Shown piece by piece: positions 42,779-51,676 of a stretch of DNA of 64,000 nucleotides. The stretch comes from Halosimplex salinum (GTDB lineage Archaea; Halobacteriota; Halobacteria; Halobacteriales; Haloarculaceae): the NCBI RefSeq assembly GCF_003730195.1, contig NZ_QWGG01000003.1, positions 496,001 through 560,000 on the forward strand. The letters are read 5' to 3'. The notes beneath the pieces are model-generated. The model did no database searches, was not told the DNA's origin, and saw only the letters and a program-made list of their open reading frames with translations. Within the stretch, counting starts at the first letter, position 1. Each line of letters opens with the position of its first letter. Position numbers and translations under genes: made by a program.

Positions 42779-43210
42779 TCAGTCGTAGACGTACGGGACG
42801 ACACCGAACAGGACGGCGAAGACGCCGACCACCGAAAGCACCCCGCCGGCGTAGTAGAGCCACGTCTCCGGCTTCGGACACGCGGCGGTGCGGACCGCCG
42901 CGACGTAGCGGTCGCCCTCGTGGACGACCACTGTCCCGTCGAGACGGGCGAGCGGCTCTCTCCGGCCGAACGAGCGGTCCGAACCGGTCCGACCGGCGTC
43001 GAAGGCGCGCTGCTGGCGGTCGGCGAGGTTGCCGTATCTCACGGCTGGTTCGGGCCGGTCCGCTACCTCGTCGGCGGGCTGGACGGAGACCACGTAGTCC
43101 GTCCCGCAGGTCGACACCAGCGAGACGTAGAGGCCCAGTCCCATGAGCGACAGGCCGACCAACAGGGCGAGGGTGCCGCCGCCGACGAACGCGACCGTGC
43201 GTGCCCCCAT
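42779..43210 (-). CDS. Two-helix membrane protein with an external cysteine pair
   Basis: 143 aa from MGARTVAFVGGGTL. Membrane helices at about 8-32 and 118-139 flank an outside domain holding just two cysteines (C35 and C111), which could form a disulfide. The frame is open far upstream as a shadow of the htpX genes, so the start next to the first helix is used. It is divergent from htpX. Family not recognised. Confidence 0.68.
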   Translation of the reverse strand: MGARTVAFVGGGTLALLVGLSLMGLGLYVSLVSTCGTDYVVSVQPADEVADRPEPAVRYGNLADRQQRAFDAGRTGSDRSFGRREPLARLDGTVVVHEGDRYVAAVRTAACPKPETWLYYAGGVLSVVGVFAVLFGVVPYVYD

Positions 43211-43352
43211 CGGGCGGAGCGACACGTGACGGCGTGATGAACGTTTCGGGCGAGACGGAGCAGGCGGGGGCGGGGGCACTCGGGACCGTGGCCCCGCGTC
43301 ACCGCGGTGTGACGCGAGCAATTCATATGCCTCCCGGCCCCTATTCGCTGAT

Positions 43353-44231
43353 ATGGAGTGGAAAACCGACTGGGGACTCCGCGGCCGGATGTTCTTCACG
43401 ATGTTCCTCCTCGTCGTGGTGTACCTCGTCTTTATCGCGATACTCTCGCAGCTCGCGTCCGCGTGGCTGGTCGTGGGCTTTGCCGGAGTGTTCCTGTTCT
43501 TCCAGCTGTTCTTCAGCGACAAACTGGCGCTCAAGAGCATGGGCGCGAAGGAGGTCTCGGAGAGCGAGTATCCCGAGTTGCACGCGATGGTGAGTCGGCT
43601 CTGCCAGCAGGCCGACCTGCCGAAACCCGCGGTCGCCGTCGCGGACACGCGGACTCCCAACGCGTTCGCGACCGGCCGGTCGAAGGACTCGTCGACCGTC
43701 GCCGTCACCACCGGGCTCCTCCAGACGCTCGACCAGGAGGAACTGGAGGGCGTGATGGCCCACGAACTCGCACACGTCAAGAACCGCGACGTGATGGTGA
43801 TGACCATCGCCTCGTTCCTGTCGACCGTCGCGATGCTCATCCTCCGCTGGGGCTTCCTCTTCGGCGGCGGCGGCCGCAACCGCCAGGGCGGTGGCGGCGG
43901 CATCATCGTCGCCGTCGTCGCCTCGCTGGTCGTCTGGATAATCTCCTTCTTCCTCATCCGCGCGCTCTCGCGGTACCGCGAGTACGCCGCCGACCGCGGC
44001 GCCGCCGCGATCACCGGCAAGCCCGCCGCGCTCGCCTCCGCCCTGCTCACCATCGACAACCGCATGGACAAGGTGCCGAAAGAGGACATGCGCTCGCAGT
44101 CGGAGATGAACGCGTTCTTCATCATCCCCATCGACAAGGGCATCATCGCGCGCCTGTTCAGCACCCACCCCTCGACCGAGCGCCGCGTCGAGCGCCTCCA
44201 GGATCTCGCCGGTCGCCAGGAGACGGCCTGA
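43353..44231 (+). CDS. htpX: Zinc metalloprotease HtpX
   Basis: 292 aa M48 protease. HELAHVKNRD carries the zinc ligands H137 and H141 with E138 as base; the third ligand is the Glu in RYREYAADRGA. Four hydrophobic segments place the active site at the cytoplasmic face. It degrades misfolded membrane proteins. A Gly-rich loop (GGGGRNRQGGGGG) separates helices 3 and 4. First of two tandem htpX-like genes, with pspAB downstream. Confidence 0.92.
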   Translation: MEWKTDWGLRGRMFFTMFLLVVVYLVFIAILSQLASAWLVVGFAGVFLFFQLFFSDKLALKSMGAKEVSESEYPELHAMVSRLCQQADLPKPAVAVADTRTPNAFATGRSKDSSTVAVTTGLLQTLDQEELEGVMAHELAHVKNRDVMVMTIASFLSTVAMLILRWGFLFGGGGRNRQGGGGGIIVAVVASLVVWIISFFLIRALSRYREYAADRGAAAITGKPAALASALLTIDNRMDKVPKEDMRSQSEMNAFFIIPIDKGIIARLFSTHPSTERRVERLQDLAGRQETA

Positions 44232-44299
44232 GTTCGGCCACCGCTCTCCGCGATCCGACCGATCGATAGCCTATTGGTCAAATAAAGAGACGTTCGAGC

Positions 44300-45172
44300 A
44301 TGGAGTGGCATCTCGACAGGCGCCTCTCCCGCCGAATGGTCGTCGCCTTCGGCCTCGCGCTGGGCGGATACGCCGTCCTCCTGGGTCCGCTCGTTCTCCT
44401 CCTCCCGTGGTCGGCAGCGCTCGTCGTCTGCGGCGCCCTGGCGGCGGTGATCGGCGGTCTCGTCTTCGAGGCCGACCGACTCGTCTACTTCACGACGAGA
44501 GCGGTCGCGATCGAACGGTCGGACTACCCGACGCTGTTCGACTCCGTCGACCGACTCGCCGCGCAGGCCGACATGCCTCGCCCTGTGATCGCGGTAATCC
44601 CGACCGACAAACCGAACGCGCTGTCCGTCGGGCACGGCGACCGGACGGTGATCTGCGTGACCCTCGGTCTGCTGAAGGCGCTGGAGAGCGACCAGCTCGA
44701 CGCAGTGCTGGCCCACGAGGTCGCTCACCTGAAGAACGGCGACTCGACGGTGATGACCGTGGCCGGCTTCCCCGCGGCGGTCGCGCTGGCGATGCTCTGG
44801 GGCGCCCTGGAGAACATGAACGGCAGAGCCATCGTCCTGGGCTACTTCGGTGCGATGGCGTTCGTCGCGGTCCTGAGCCTCCCTCTCCTGTTCGTGACGC
44901 TCCCGGCGACGCTGGCGCTCTCGCGCTATCGGGAGTACGCCGCCGACCGCGGCGCCGTCGCGATCACGGGCGACCCCCTCGCACTGGCGGAGGCGCTCGC
45001 GGAGTTGAGCGGCCAGGCCGGTCCGCCCGAGGCCGACATGCGCTCGATAGCCGGCTTCAACGCGTTCTGTATCGTCCGTGCGTCGTACGTGGGCCTCCCG
45101 TGGACGCATCCCCCCACTCACAAGCGGATCCGGAAGCTCCGCGAGATCAGCGCCGAGATGGAACGGACATAG
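44300..45172 (+). CDS. Second HtpX-like M48 metalloprotease
   Basis: 290 aa and clearly paralogous to the preceding HtpX: same MEW start, HEVAHLKNGD (H139, E140, H143) and RYREYAADRGAVAITG. It lacks the Gly-rich loop and has a different first helix pair, so the duplication is old. A TATA-like CAAATAAAG just upstream (about 44278-44286) suggests its own promoter, although the gap is only 68 bp. Confidence 0.9.
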   Translation: MEWHLDRRLSRRMVVAFGLALGGYAVLLGPLVLLLPWSAALVVCGALAAVIGGLVFEADRLVYFTTRAVAIERSDYPTLFDSVDRLAAQADMPRPVIAVIPTDKPNALSVGHGDRTVICVTLGLLKALESDQLDAVLAHEVAHLKNGDSTVMTVAGFPAAVALAMLWGALENMNGRAIVLGYFGAMAFVAVLSLPLLFVTLPATLALSRYREYAADRGAVAITGDPLALAEALAELSGQAGPPEADMRSIAGFNAFCIVRASYVGLPWTHPPTHKRIRKLREISAEMERT

Positions 45173-45221
45173 CTAATCCATCGGGCGCTCCGGCCGCGGC
45201 ATCTCCGAGGCCGACGTCCCC

Positions 45222-45458
45222 TGTCCTGCAGGACATCGCCGAGAAACACGACGCGAGCGTGCCGCAGGTGACGCTGGCGTGGCCCCGCTCGCTCGCGTCG
45301 CCGCGATCCCGAAAGCGACGAACGGGGAGTACGTCGCCGACAGCTGGGCCGCCTAGGACGTGGATCTGGACGACGATGACATAGACGACGAGGACCTGGA
45401 CCGGATCGCCGAACTGGACCGGGGTCACTGGGAGAGCGACTTCGACGGCGCGCCGTGA
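45222..45458 (+). pseudogene. Remnant of an aldo/keto reductase C-terminus
   Basis: Translation gives DIAEKHDASVPQVTLAW, the typical AKR C-terminal helix, then after a frame change VAAIPKATNGEYVADSWAA, an in-frame TAG at about 45355, and the continuing DVDLDDDDIDDEDLDRIAEL up to TGA at 45456-45458. The N-terminal two-thirds is missing. One frameshift plus one stop mark it as decayed. Confidence 0.8.
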
Positions 45459-45539
45459 GACGAGTGACTGCGTAGGATCGGGCGGAGCCGCGGCCGCCGG
45501 AGGCAAGCGTCTTTTACCCGGCTGACCCAACAGGGAGGT

Positions 45540-46145
45540 ATGGGACTGCTGGACGGCCTGAAGTCCGCACTCGGGATGAAAGCGGAGGCCGACGCGACGC
45601 GGGACGCCGACCCGGAGGACCTGTTCGGGATGAGCACGGCCTACATGACGATGGAGGCCGACCTGGGGTTCGCGCCGGCCGACGCGGCCGCGCTGTGTTT
45701 CGCCGAAGTCGACAGCACCGGCTTCGAGGACGCCGTCGAGAACGTCGAGGCCATCCTCGAGGCGGGCGAGGTGGAGACGGGGACGAAAGCGAGGTTCACG
45801 ACCGACGACCACGGCTACGAGTGGGTCGTCCTCGAGGACGACGACCCCGAGGACCTGGTGACGAGCATCCACTTCGCCGCCGACGAGTTCATCGAACGCG
45901 ACTACGGGTCACGACTGCTCGCCGCACTCTTCGCCTTCGAAAAGGACGGCCAACGGGCCTACTGGGTGTACTCCTTCCGCCGCGGGAAGTACTACCCCTT
46001 CGCGCCGAAGGGCGACCACGAGCGACACAGCCAGACGGAGATCAAACTCCAGAGCGTGCTCGACGGCGAACTCACCGTCGAACCGGACAAGGAGTACTGG
46101 TATCCGCTCTGGCCGGACCGCCCCGGCGGACACCCCTGGGAATGA
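45540..46145 (+). CDS. pspAB: PspA-associated protein PspAB
   Basis: 201 aa. Starts MGLLDGLKSALGMKAEADATRD; the body has the family's MTMEADLGFAP, YEWVVLEDDDPEDLV and YWVYSFRRGKYYPFAP segments. The family is named from its genomic link to the membrane-stress protein PspA and commonly follows htpX in haloarchaea, as here once the AKR remnant is ignored. Its biochemical role is unknown, but a part in membrane stress response is a fair inference. Confidence 0.82.
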   Translation: MGLLDGLKSALGMKAEADATRDADPEDLFGMSTAYMTMEADLGFAPADAAALCFAEVDSTGFEDAVENVEAILEAGEVETGTKARFTTDDHGYEWVVLEDDDPEDLVTSIHFAADEFIERDYGSRLLAALFAFEKDGQRAYWVYSFRRGKYYPFAPKGDHERHSQTEIKLQSVLDGELTVEPDKEYWYPLWPDRPGGHPWE

Positions 46146-46196
46146 CCCGCCGCGAGAGCCTGTAACTTTATCCCGCGACCGACCGACACGCCGGTC

Positions 46197-46697
46197 GTGT
46201 CTCCGAATACCGCCGATTCCACGCCGTTCGACCCCGCCGTCTACGACCACGTCCGACCGGCGGACGGTGCGGGCGATTCGGACGGCGACGCGGAGACCGA
46301 CGGAGCGGTCGAGCCCGGGGTCTACCGGGTGGTCGGCACCCGGGCGGAGTGCGTCACCCTCCTGCAGGTCGGCGACGCCGACGGCTGGAGAGTCAACACC
46401 GGCCACGTCGTGATCGTCGACCGCGACGCCCTCGACGGGTTCGGACCCGCGGACAACCCGGACGGGAACCGTCCTGCGGGCGACGCCGTCTCGAACTTCC
46501 TCGGCGACTTCGTCTGGCAGGTCCGGGCGTTCGCCGGCAGACTCCGGGCGAATCCCCTCGCCGCGACGGTCGCGCTCGCGCTCGTCGTCGTCGGCCACCA
46601 GGGCGACCGCGTCCTCGACGTGCCGGGGTCGTGGCTCACCGCCGTCTACTTCCTCGGCGTCTTCGGCGTCGTCTACCTCGGCGCCCGCGGTGGCTGA
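46197..46697 (+). CDS. Membrane protein of unknown function
   Basis: 166 aa from a GTG (MSPNTADSTPFDPAVYDH). The N-terminal 90 residues are soluble, ending VNTGHVVIVDRDALDGF. Two membrane helices follow at about 121-136 and 142-162, with a very short tail. TAACTTTATCC about 30 bp upstream is a reasonable promoter and favours the GTG start. No family recognised. Confidence 0.68.
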   Translation: MSPNTADSTPFDPAVYDHVRPADGAGDSDGDAETDGAVEPGVYRVVGTRAECVTLLQVGDADGWRVNTGHVVIVDRDALDGFGPADNPDGNRPAGDAVSNFLGDFVWQVRAFAGRLRANPLAATVALALVVVGHQGDRVLDVPGSWLTAVYFLGVFGVVYLGARGG

Positions 46698-46852
46698 CTG
46701 CCGTTCCACTTTCACCGACTCCCCCCGACCGAGGGTGTTCGCCGCCCCGCGAGAACCGCGTTCCTGCCGGATGACGTTTCAATCTACGGATCACTCCCGT
46801 CAGAGGGCGCTCACGTGGGCCAGTTTCACTTTCACTTTGGTGTTAACGAGGG

Positions 46853-46859
46853 TTTATAT
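46853..46859 (+). promoter_or_regulatory. TATA box of radA
   Basis: TTTATAT, preceded by CACTTT direct repeats (46823-46837). Spacing predicts a transcript start at about 46880-46883, favouring the second ATG of radA as a leaderless start. Confidence 0.55.
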
Positions 46860-46882
46860 GACCGGCGGCGTAAGCGATGTCC

Positions 46883-47929
46883 ATGGCATCAGAAGACCTC
46901 GAAGACCTCCCGGGCGTGGGCCCGGCGACGGCGGAGAAGCTCCGAGAGAACGGGTTCGACGGCTACCAGGGCATCGCGGTCGCGTCGCCCGGCGAGCTGT
47001 CGAACACGGCCGACATCGGCGAGTCCAGCGCGGCGGACATCATCAACGCCGCCCGTGACGCCGCCGACATCGGCGGCTTCGAGTCCGGCGCCACGGTCCT
47101 GGAACGCCGCGAGCAGATCGGGAAGCTCACCTGGAACGTCGACGAGGTCGACGAACTCCTCGGCGGCGGCATCGAGACCCAGTCGATCACCGAGGTGTAC
47201 GGCGAGTTCGGTGCCGGGAAGTCCCAGGTCACACACCAGATCTCGGTCACCGTCCAGCTCCCCAGCGAGCACGGCGGGCTCGAGGGGAGCGCGATGTTCA
47301 TCGACTCCGAGGACACCTTCCGACCCGAGCGTATCGACCAGATGGTCAAGGGTCTCTCCGACGAGGTCCTCGAAGACACGATGGTCCTGCACGGGGTCGT
47401 CGAGGAGGAGGCCGACGCCGACGCCACGAACGACGACCTGCTCGACGACCTCGTCGAGGCGATGCTCGACAACATCCACGTCGCGAAGGCGTTCAACTCC
47501 AACCACCAGATCCTGCTCGCCGAGCAGGCCCAGGAGCTCGCCAGCGAGACTCAGGACGACGAGTTCCCCATCCGCCTGCTGTGTGTCGACTCGCTGACCG
47601 CCCACTTCCGCGCGGAGTACGTCGGCCGCGGCGAGCTCGCCGACCGCCAGCAGAAGCTCAACAAGCACCTCCACGACCTGATGCGCGTCGGTGACCTCCA
47701 CAACACCGCCGTCGTCGTCACCAACCAGGTCGCCTCCAACCCCGACTCGTTCTTCGGCGACCCGACCCAGCCCATCGGTGGGAACATCCTCGGTCACACC
47801 TCCACGTTCCGCATCTACCTCCGCAAGTCCAAGGGCAACAAGCGCATCGTCAAACTCGTCGACGCGCCCAACCTCCCCGACGGCGAGGCCGTCATGCGCG
47901 TCGAGCAGGACGGCCTGCTGAACGAGTAA
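46883..47929 (+). CDS. radA: DNA repair and recombination protein RadA
   Basis: 348 aa from [16 protein letters not shown]; an ATG two codons upstream exists but the TATA spacing favours this one. The N-terminal HhH ([12 protein letters not shown]) precedes the RecA-like core with Walker [10 protein letters not shown] (107-115), Walker [16 protein letters not shown], and the C-terminal [17 protein letters not shown] loop and [11 protein letters not shown]. Archaeal Rad51 homologue for strand exchange. No intein. Confidence 0.96.
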   Translation: MASEDLEDLPGVGPATAEKLRENGFDGYQGIAVASPGELSNTADIGESSAADIINAARDAADIGGFESGATVLERREQIGKLTWNVDEVDELLGGGIETQSITEVYGEFGAGKSQVTHQISVTVQLPSEHGGLEGSAMFIDSEDTFRPERIDQMVKGLSDEVLEDTMVLHGVVEEEADADATNDDLLDDLVEAMLDNIHVAKAFNSNHQILLAEQAQELASETQDDEFPIRLLCVDSLTAHFRAEYVGRGELADRQQKLNKHLHDLMRVGDLHNTAVVVTNQVASNPDSFFGDPTQPIGGNILGHTSTFRIYLRKSKGNKRIVKLVDAPNLPDGEAVMRVEQDGLLNE

Positions 47930-48025
47930 CGCCACCGCTGGCCGAGTTCGGCTTTCGTCCCAAAAATCAGCGTCGAGAGCCGGGCGCGTGTGTTTTATCC
48001 GTGCATCCCCTCTCTGCGGGCAGTA

Positions 48026-49207
48026 ATGACCGACAGCAGTGGTGAGCGTGAGCGGAGGGAGAGCGCCGGGGACGACCTCGTCGCGGCCGCGTTCGACGCG
48101 TTGCCGGCCCAGGTGGCAGTCCTGGACGGCGAGGGAGTGATCCGCGAGACCAACCACGCGTGGGAGACGTTCGGCCGGGACAACGACCTCCAGGGCGAGG
48201 TCGACATGGTCGGCGAGAACTACCTGTCGGTCTGTGACCACTCCGAGGACGACTCGGCGGCCGACGCGGCGTCGGGTATCCGGTCCGTGCTCGCGGGCGA
48301 GCGTGCGGAGTTCGCCCTCGAGTACCCCTGTCATTCGCCGGACGAGCGGCGGTGGTTTCTGATGCGCGCGCTCGCACTGCCGGAGTGCGACGACCCGCAC
48401 GGGCTCGTGATGCACGTGGACATCACGGACCGGAAAGAGGCCGAACTCCGCGTCGAGGCGAACAACGAGACGCTCTCGACGGTCGCGAGCGTGCTGAGCC
48501 ACGACCTCCGGAACCCGTTGAACGTCGCGATGGGGGGCGCGCAGTTCCTCGCCGACGACCCGGACGCCGACGCCGAAACCGTCGCCGAGCGATCGGCGTC
48601 GATCCTCTCCTCGCTCGAGCGAATGAACGCTATCGTCGACGACGCGCTCGTCCTCGCGCGCGACTCCGAGCGCGTCGACACCGAACGCGTCGACATGGGG
48701 ACCGTCGCGCGGGACGCCTGGTCACACGTCGAGACCGGCGGCGCTACCCTCGAGGTCGTCGACGACGCGACCCTCGTCGCGGACGCCAGCGTCCTCACGC
48801 AACTGTTCGAGAACCTCTTTCGGAACAGCGTGGAGCACGGCTCCACGAGCAGTCGGCCACAGGCCGACGACACCGTCGAACACGGTTCGACGAGCCCTCC
48901 GTCGCACGCTCCCGAGGACAGCGCGGAGCACGGCGAGGCCACCCCGACGGTCACCGTGGGTACTCTCGCGGACGGGTTCTACGTCGCCGACGACGGCCCG
49001 GGGATCGCCGCGGCGGACCGCGAGCGGGTGTTCGACGTCGGCTACTCCACCAACAAGTCGGAGGGCAACACGGGGATGGGGCTCGCTATCGTCCGGAAGG
49101 TCGCCGACGCTCACGGCTGGACCGTCGACGTCACCGACGCGAACGACGGAGTGAGCGGCGACCGGAGCGGAGCGCGCTTCGAGTTTCGCGGCGTCGCGCT
49201 CGACTGA
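48026..49207 (+). CDS. PAS-domain sensor histidine kinase
   Basis: 393 aa, soluble. PAS domain at about 20-135 (VAVLDGEGVIRETNHAWETFG, LVMHVDITDRKEAE), HisKA with phospho-acceptor H159 in SHDLRNPLNV, then HATPase with N box LFENLFRNSVEHG, G1 DDGPGI and G2 GNTGMGLAIV. An insertion at 268-306 repeats the N-box-like VEHG three times. No response regulator gene is adjacent, which is usual for haloarchaeal orphan kinases. Confidence 0.9.
   Translation: MTDSSGERERRESAGDDLVAAAFDALPAQVAVLDGEGVIRETNHAWETFGRDNDLQGEVDMVGENYLSVCDHSEDDSAADAASGIRSVLAGERAEFALEYPCHSPDERRWFLMRALALPECDDPHGLVMHVDITDRKEAELRVEANNETLSTVASVLSHDLRNPLNVAMGGAQFLADDPDADAETVAERSASILSSLERMNAIVDDALVLARDSERVDTERVDMGTVARDAWSHVETGGATLEVVDDATLVADASVLTQLFENLFRNSVEHGSTSSRPQADDTVEHGSTSPPSHAPEDSAEHGEATPTVTVGTLADGFYVADDGPGIAAADRERVFDVGYSTNKSEGNTGMGLAIVRKVADAHGWTVDVTDANDGVSGDRSGARFEFRGVALD
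48827..48943 (+). repeat. In-frame VEHGSTS repeat insertion in the histidine kinase
   Basis: Codons 268-306 hold three copies of a V/A-EHG segment spaced 45 and 48 nt apart. The hairpin GTCGGCC-ACA-GGCCGAC (48852-48868) lies inside. Placed directly after the N box, before the ATP lid. Confidence 0.75.
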
Positions 49208-49248
49208 TCGGCCGCAACGCACTTGACCGTCGCTTCCGAACGACCGAT

Positions 49249-49488
49249 ATGGCGTTCACGCTCTATCAACTCGACGGCTGCCCGTACTGCGAGAAAGTGG
49301 CCGACCACATGGACGACCTCGACCTGGACTACGACACCGTCTGGGTCGACGCGCTCCACTCCGATCGCAACGAGGTCAAGCGCGTCTCCGGCCAGCGGGG
49401 CGTGCCCGTCCTCGTCGACGACGACCACGGCGTCACCATGGCCGAGTCCGAAAAGATCGTCGAGTACCTCGACGCCAGTTACGCCTAA
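49249..49488 (+). CDS. Glutaredoxin-like protein (CPYC)
   Basis: 79 aa starting MAFTLYQLDGCPYCEKVADH. The active site CPYC is that of glutaredoxins; VPVLVDDDHGVTMAESEKIVEYL gives the cis-Pro and the conserved C-terminal part of the GST-N/Grx fold. Probably a gamma-glutamylcysteine-linked thiol-disulfide protein in haloarchaea (inference). It starts 41 bp after the kinase stop. Confidence 0.88.
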   Translation: MAFTLYQLDGCPYCEKVADHMDDLDLDYDTVWVDALHSDRNEVKRVSGQRGVPVLVDDDHGVTMAESEKIVEYLDASYA

Positions 49489-49501
49489 CGGCCGTCCCGG
49501 C

Positions 49502-50464
49502 TCACTGTTCTCGCCGGAGATAGACGATAGCGGCGCCCACCGAGACCAGGACGGCCGGGTAGACGAACCCGAACACGAGCGTCAGGTACCGATCGGGCAT
49601 GACGGTGTACACCTGCGGATTGAGGGGGCTTTGCCCGCGGTAGGTGAACGCGACCGTCCCCGCGAGGAGCGTCGCGACGTAGCCCAGTCCGACTGCGAGA
49701 CCGAACCGCGCCACCTCGATCGGGGAGTCGGTGGCCGCCGCCTCCCAGTGGGTCTCGGCGAACTCGTGGCCCGCACCGATCAGGACCGCGACCGGGACGA
49801 GGTAGTACAGCAGTTTCGGGACCTGGGTCGTCTGCTGTTCGATCATGTTGACGTGTCCGATCGTACCGGTCGCGCCGCCAGCGGTCTCGATCAGGTGGGC
49901 GACCGGCGCCGAGTGATTCTGCCCGATAGCGAACAGCCCCTGCAGGAGGCGCCCGACGACGGGAACTGCCAGTATCGGCTCCGCGACGGGCGCGAGTGCG
50001 TCGGGTACCAGCCCGGTCACCGCGTGGATGTTGTGGGCGTTGTACGTGACGATCCCCAGTATCGCGAACTGGTCCTCGAACGGAACGGCCCCGTTCCACA
50101 CGACGACGTTGAGCAGTGCTGTCACGGCCAGCAGCGCCGCCGCGCCGGCGTACCCGTGCCACCGCTCTGCGTCCTCGCCGAGACCGACGAGGAAGGAGAC
50201 GAGCGCGAAGAGCGCCGCCGTCCCGATCAGAACGCCGACGTACCCGAGTAGCGAGCCGCCGGCGGTGACGGAGGCGAGCGCGGAGAGGAGCGAGACGACC
50301 GCGAACCCGACCAGAAACACGATCGGGCCGCGCTTCAGCCCCGCGCGCCACGGGAACGAGACGAAGTCCTCCTCGAGGACGACCTCGACGCCGAAGACGC
50401 TCACGCTCCGGTCGCCGTCGCCCGTGCCCGCCGCGCTCTTGCCGTCCGCGTGTTCGGAACTCAC
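49502..50464 (-). CDS. Polytopic membrane protein (possible DUF63-like)
   Basis: 320 aa with about eight membrane helices after a 45-residue acidic N-terminus. Notable polar segments within the membrane region: YNAHNIHAVTG, GQNHSAPVAHLIETAGG and GHEFAETHWEAA, all His-rich, which could bind metal. The layout is reminiscent of the archaeal DUF63 family, but I cannot confirm it. Convergent with the glutaredoxin-like gene. Confidence 0.65.
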   Translation of the reverse strand: MSSEHADGKSAAGTGDGDRSVSVFGVEVVLEEDFVSFPWRAGLKRGPIVFLVGFAVVSLLSALASVTAGGSLLGYVGVLIGTAALFALVSFLVGLGEDAERWHGYAGAAALLAVTALLNVVVWNGAVPFEDQFAILGIVTYNAHNIHAVTGLVPDALAPVAEPILAVPVVGRLLQGLFAIGQNHSAPVAHLIETAGGATGTIGHVNMIEQQTTQVPKLLYYLVPVAVLIGAGHEFAETHWEAAATDSPIEVARFGLAVGLGYVATLLAGTVAFTYRGQSPLNPQVYTVMPDRYLTLVFGFVYPAVLVSVGAAIVYLRREQ

Positions 50465-50556
50465 AGGTTGCTACCTGCCGAGCACGGAAAAAAGCGTTCC
50501 GGCCGGTGTGATCGACATGATAACGGGACCGGTCGGGACCCGGACCGGCGCTCGCT

Positions 50557-50964
50557 CTACTCCTCAGCGTCGAAATCGAGCGCCGCGGAGTTGATACAGT
50601 AGCGCTTGCCCGTGGGGTCCGGTCCGTCGTCGAACACGTGCCCGAGATGTCCCTCGCAGTTCGCACAGACGACCTCCGTCCGGCGCATGCCGTGGCTGGT
50701 GTCCAGTCGCGTCTCGACGTTGCCCTCCTCGACGACGTCGAAGAAACTCGGCCAGCCGTGGCCGGAGTCGAACTGCTGGTCCGTCCCGAACAGCGCGGTC
50801 CCGCAGCCCGCACACGTGAACTCCCCGTCCTCGTCCACGTCGAGGAAGTCGCCGCTGAACTTCGGTTCGGTCCCCCGCTCGCGCAGGATCTTGTACTCCT
50901 CCTCCGTGAGTCGTTCGCGCCACTCCTCGTCCGATTCCGGGAGCCGCTCCTCGCTGTCTGTCAT
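50557..50964 (-). CDS. msrB: Peptide methionine (R)-S-oxide reductase
   Basis: 135 aa. Zinc-binding pairs C51-x2-C54 and C100-x2-C103, the substrate-site GHGWPSFFD and the catalytic C123 in RYCINSAALDF. It reduces methionine-R-sulfoxide. CTATAAAC on the minus strand (about 50987-50994) is its TATA box; the region to the HTH-CBS gene is a divergent promoter. Confidence 0.95.
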   Translation of the reverse strand: MTDSEERLPESDEEWRERLTEEEYKILRERGTEPKFSGDFLDVDEDGEFTCAGCGTALFGTDQQFDSGHGWPSFFDVVEEGNVETRLDTSHGMRRTEVVCANCEGHLGHVFDDGPDPTGKRYCINSAALDFDAEE

Positions 50965-51052
50965 ACCACCGGATAGCCGCTCCAGGTGTTTATAGCGTCC
51001 GCTCCCCGAACTCGCCGACCCGACCCGACCCGCGACCGCACCCGTCGGAGGT

Positions 51053-51062
51053 TTTATATATT
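51053..51062 (+). promoter_or_regulatory. TATA box of the HTH-CBS gene
   Basis: TTTATATATT about 21-30 nt before the ATG at 51083, predicting a leaderless transcript. Strong match in an otherwise GC-rich gap shared with msrB. Confidence 0.55.
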
Positions 51063-51082
51063 ACCCGTAGTTATTTCACCTC

Positions 51083-51637
51083 ATGGATTTACCGACGCCG
51101 GCGGACCTGCGGGAACGCCGCAACGAGCTGGGGTTGACGCAGAGCGAGTTAGCGGACAGGGCGGACGTGTCACAGCCGCTGATCGCGCGCATCGAGGGCG
51201 GGGACGTCGACCCGCGGCTGTCGACGCTCCGGCGTATCGTCAACGCGCTCCAGGAGGCCGAGGGGGCGATCCTGCGCGCCGAGGACCTGATGAACTCGCC
51301 CATCGTCAGCGTCCAGCCCGACGACTCCGTCCACGAGACCCAGGAACTGATGGACGAACGGGGGTTCTCACAGGTCCCGGTCATCCGAGACGGGACGCCG
51401 CTCGGCCTGATCGGTCACTCCGACATCCGCCAGCGGTCGGACTCCTCGGAGGCCGACAACGTCGGCGACTTCCCCGTCGACGAGGTCAAACGCGAGTCCA
51501 TCGCCACCGTCGAACCGGGCGCGACCATCGACGAGATCAACGACTACCTCAACCACAACGACGCCGTGCTCGTCGTCGAGGGCGGTGAGACCGTCGGTAT
51601 CATCACCGAAGCCGACATCGCCGCGCACATCAGCTGA
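51083..51637 (+). CDS. HTH-XRE plus CBS-pair regulator
   Basis: 184 aa. Residues 1-70 are an XRE-type HTH (RRNELGLTQSELADRADVSQ, LIARIEGGDVDPRLSTLRRIV). Two CBS motifs follow (about 72-125 and 135-184; LMNSPIVSVQPDDSVHETQEL and ETVGIITEADIAAHIS), forming a Bateman module that usually binds adenosine nucleotides. The architecture implies a transcription factor tuned by energy state. Archaea-specific fusion; target unknown. Confidence 0.9.
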   Translation: MDLPTPADLRERRNELGLTQSELADRADVSQPLIARIEGGDVDPRLSTLRRIVNALQEAEGAILRAEDLMNSPIVSVQPDDSVHETQELMDERGFSQVPVIRDGTPLGLIGHSDIRQRSDSSEADNVGDFPVDEVKRESIATVEPGATIDEINDYLNHNDAVLVVEGGETVGIITEADIAAHIS

Positions 51638-51642
51638 AAAAA
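51637..51642 (-). terminator. Poly-T tract downstream of the DUF502 gene
   Basis: Six T on the minus strand, 35 nt past the DUF502 stop and touching the stop codon of the convergent HTH-CBS gene. Confidence 0.4.
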
Positions 51643-51676
51643 GACACGGAACGCTCCGTCGTCGACCGCCCCGCCC

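Noticed and set aside
42779-45121. 780-codon minus-strand frame across both htpX genes
   Set aside because: Only its C-terminal 143 codons look like protein; the remainder is antisense to two proteases with intact HExxH motifs.
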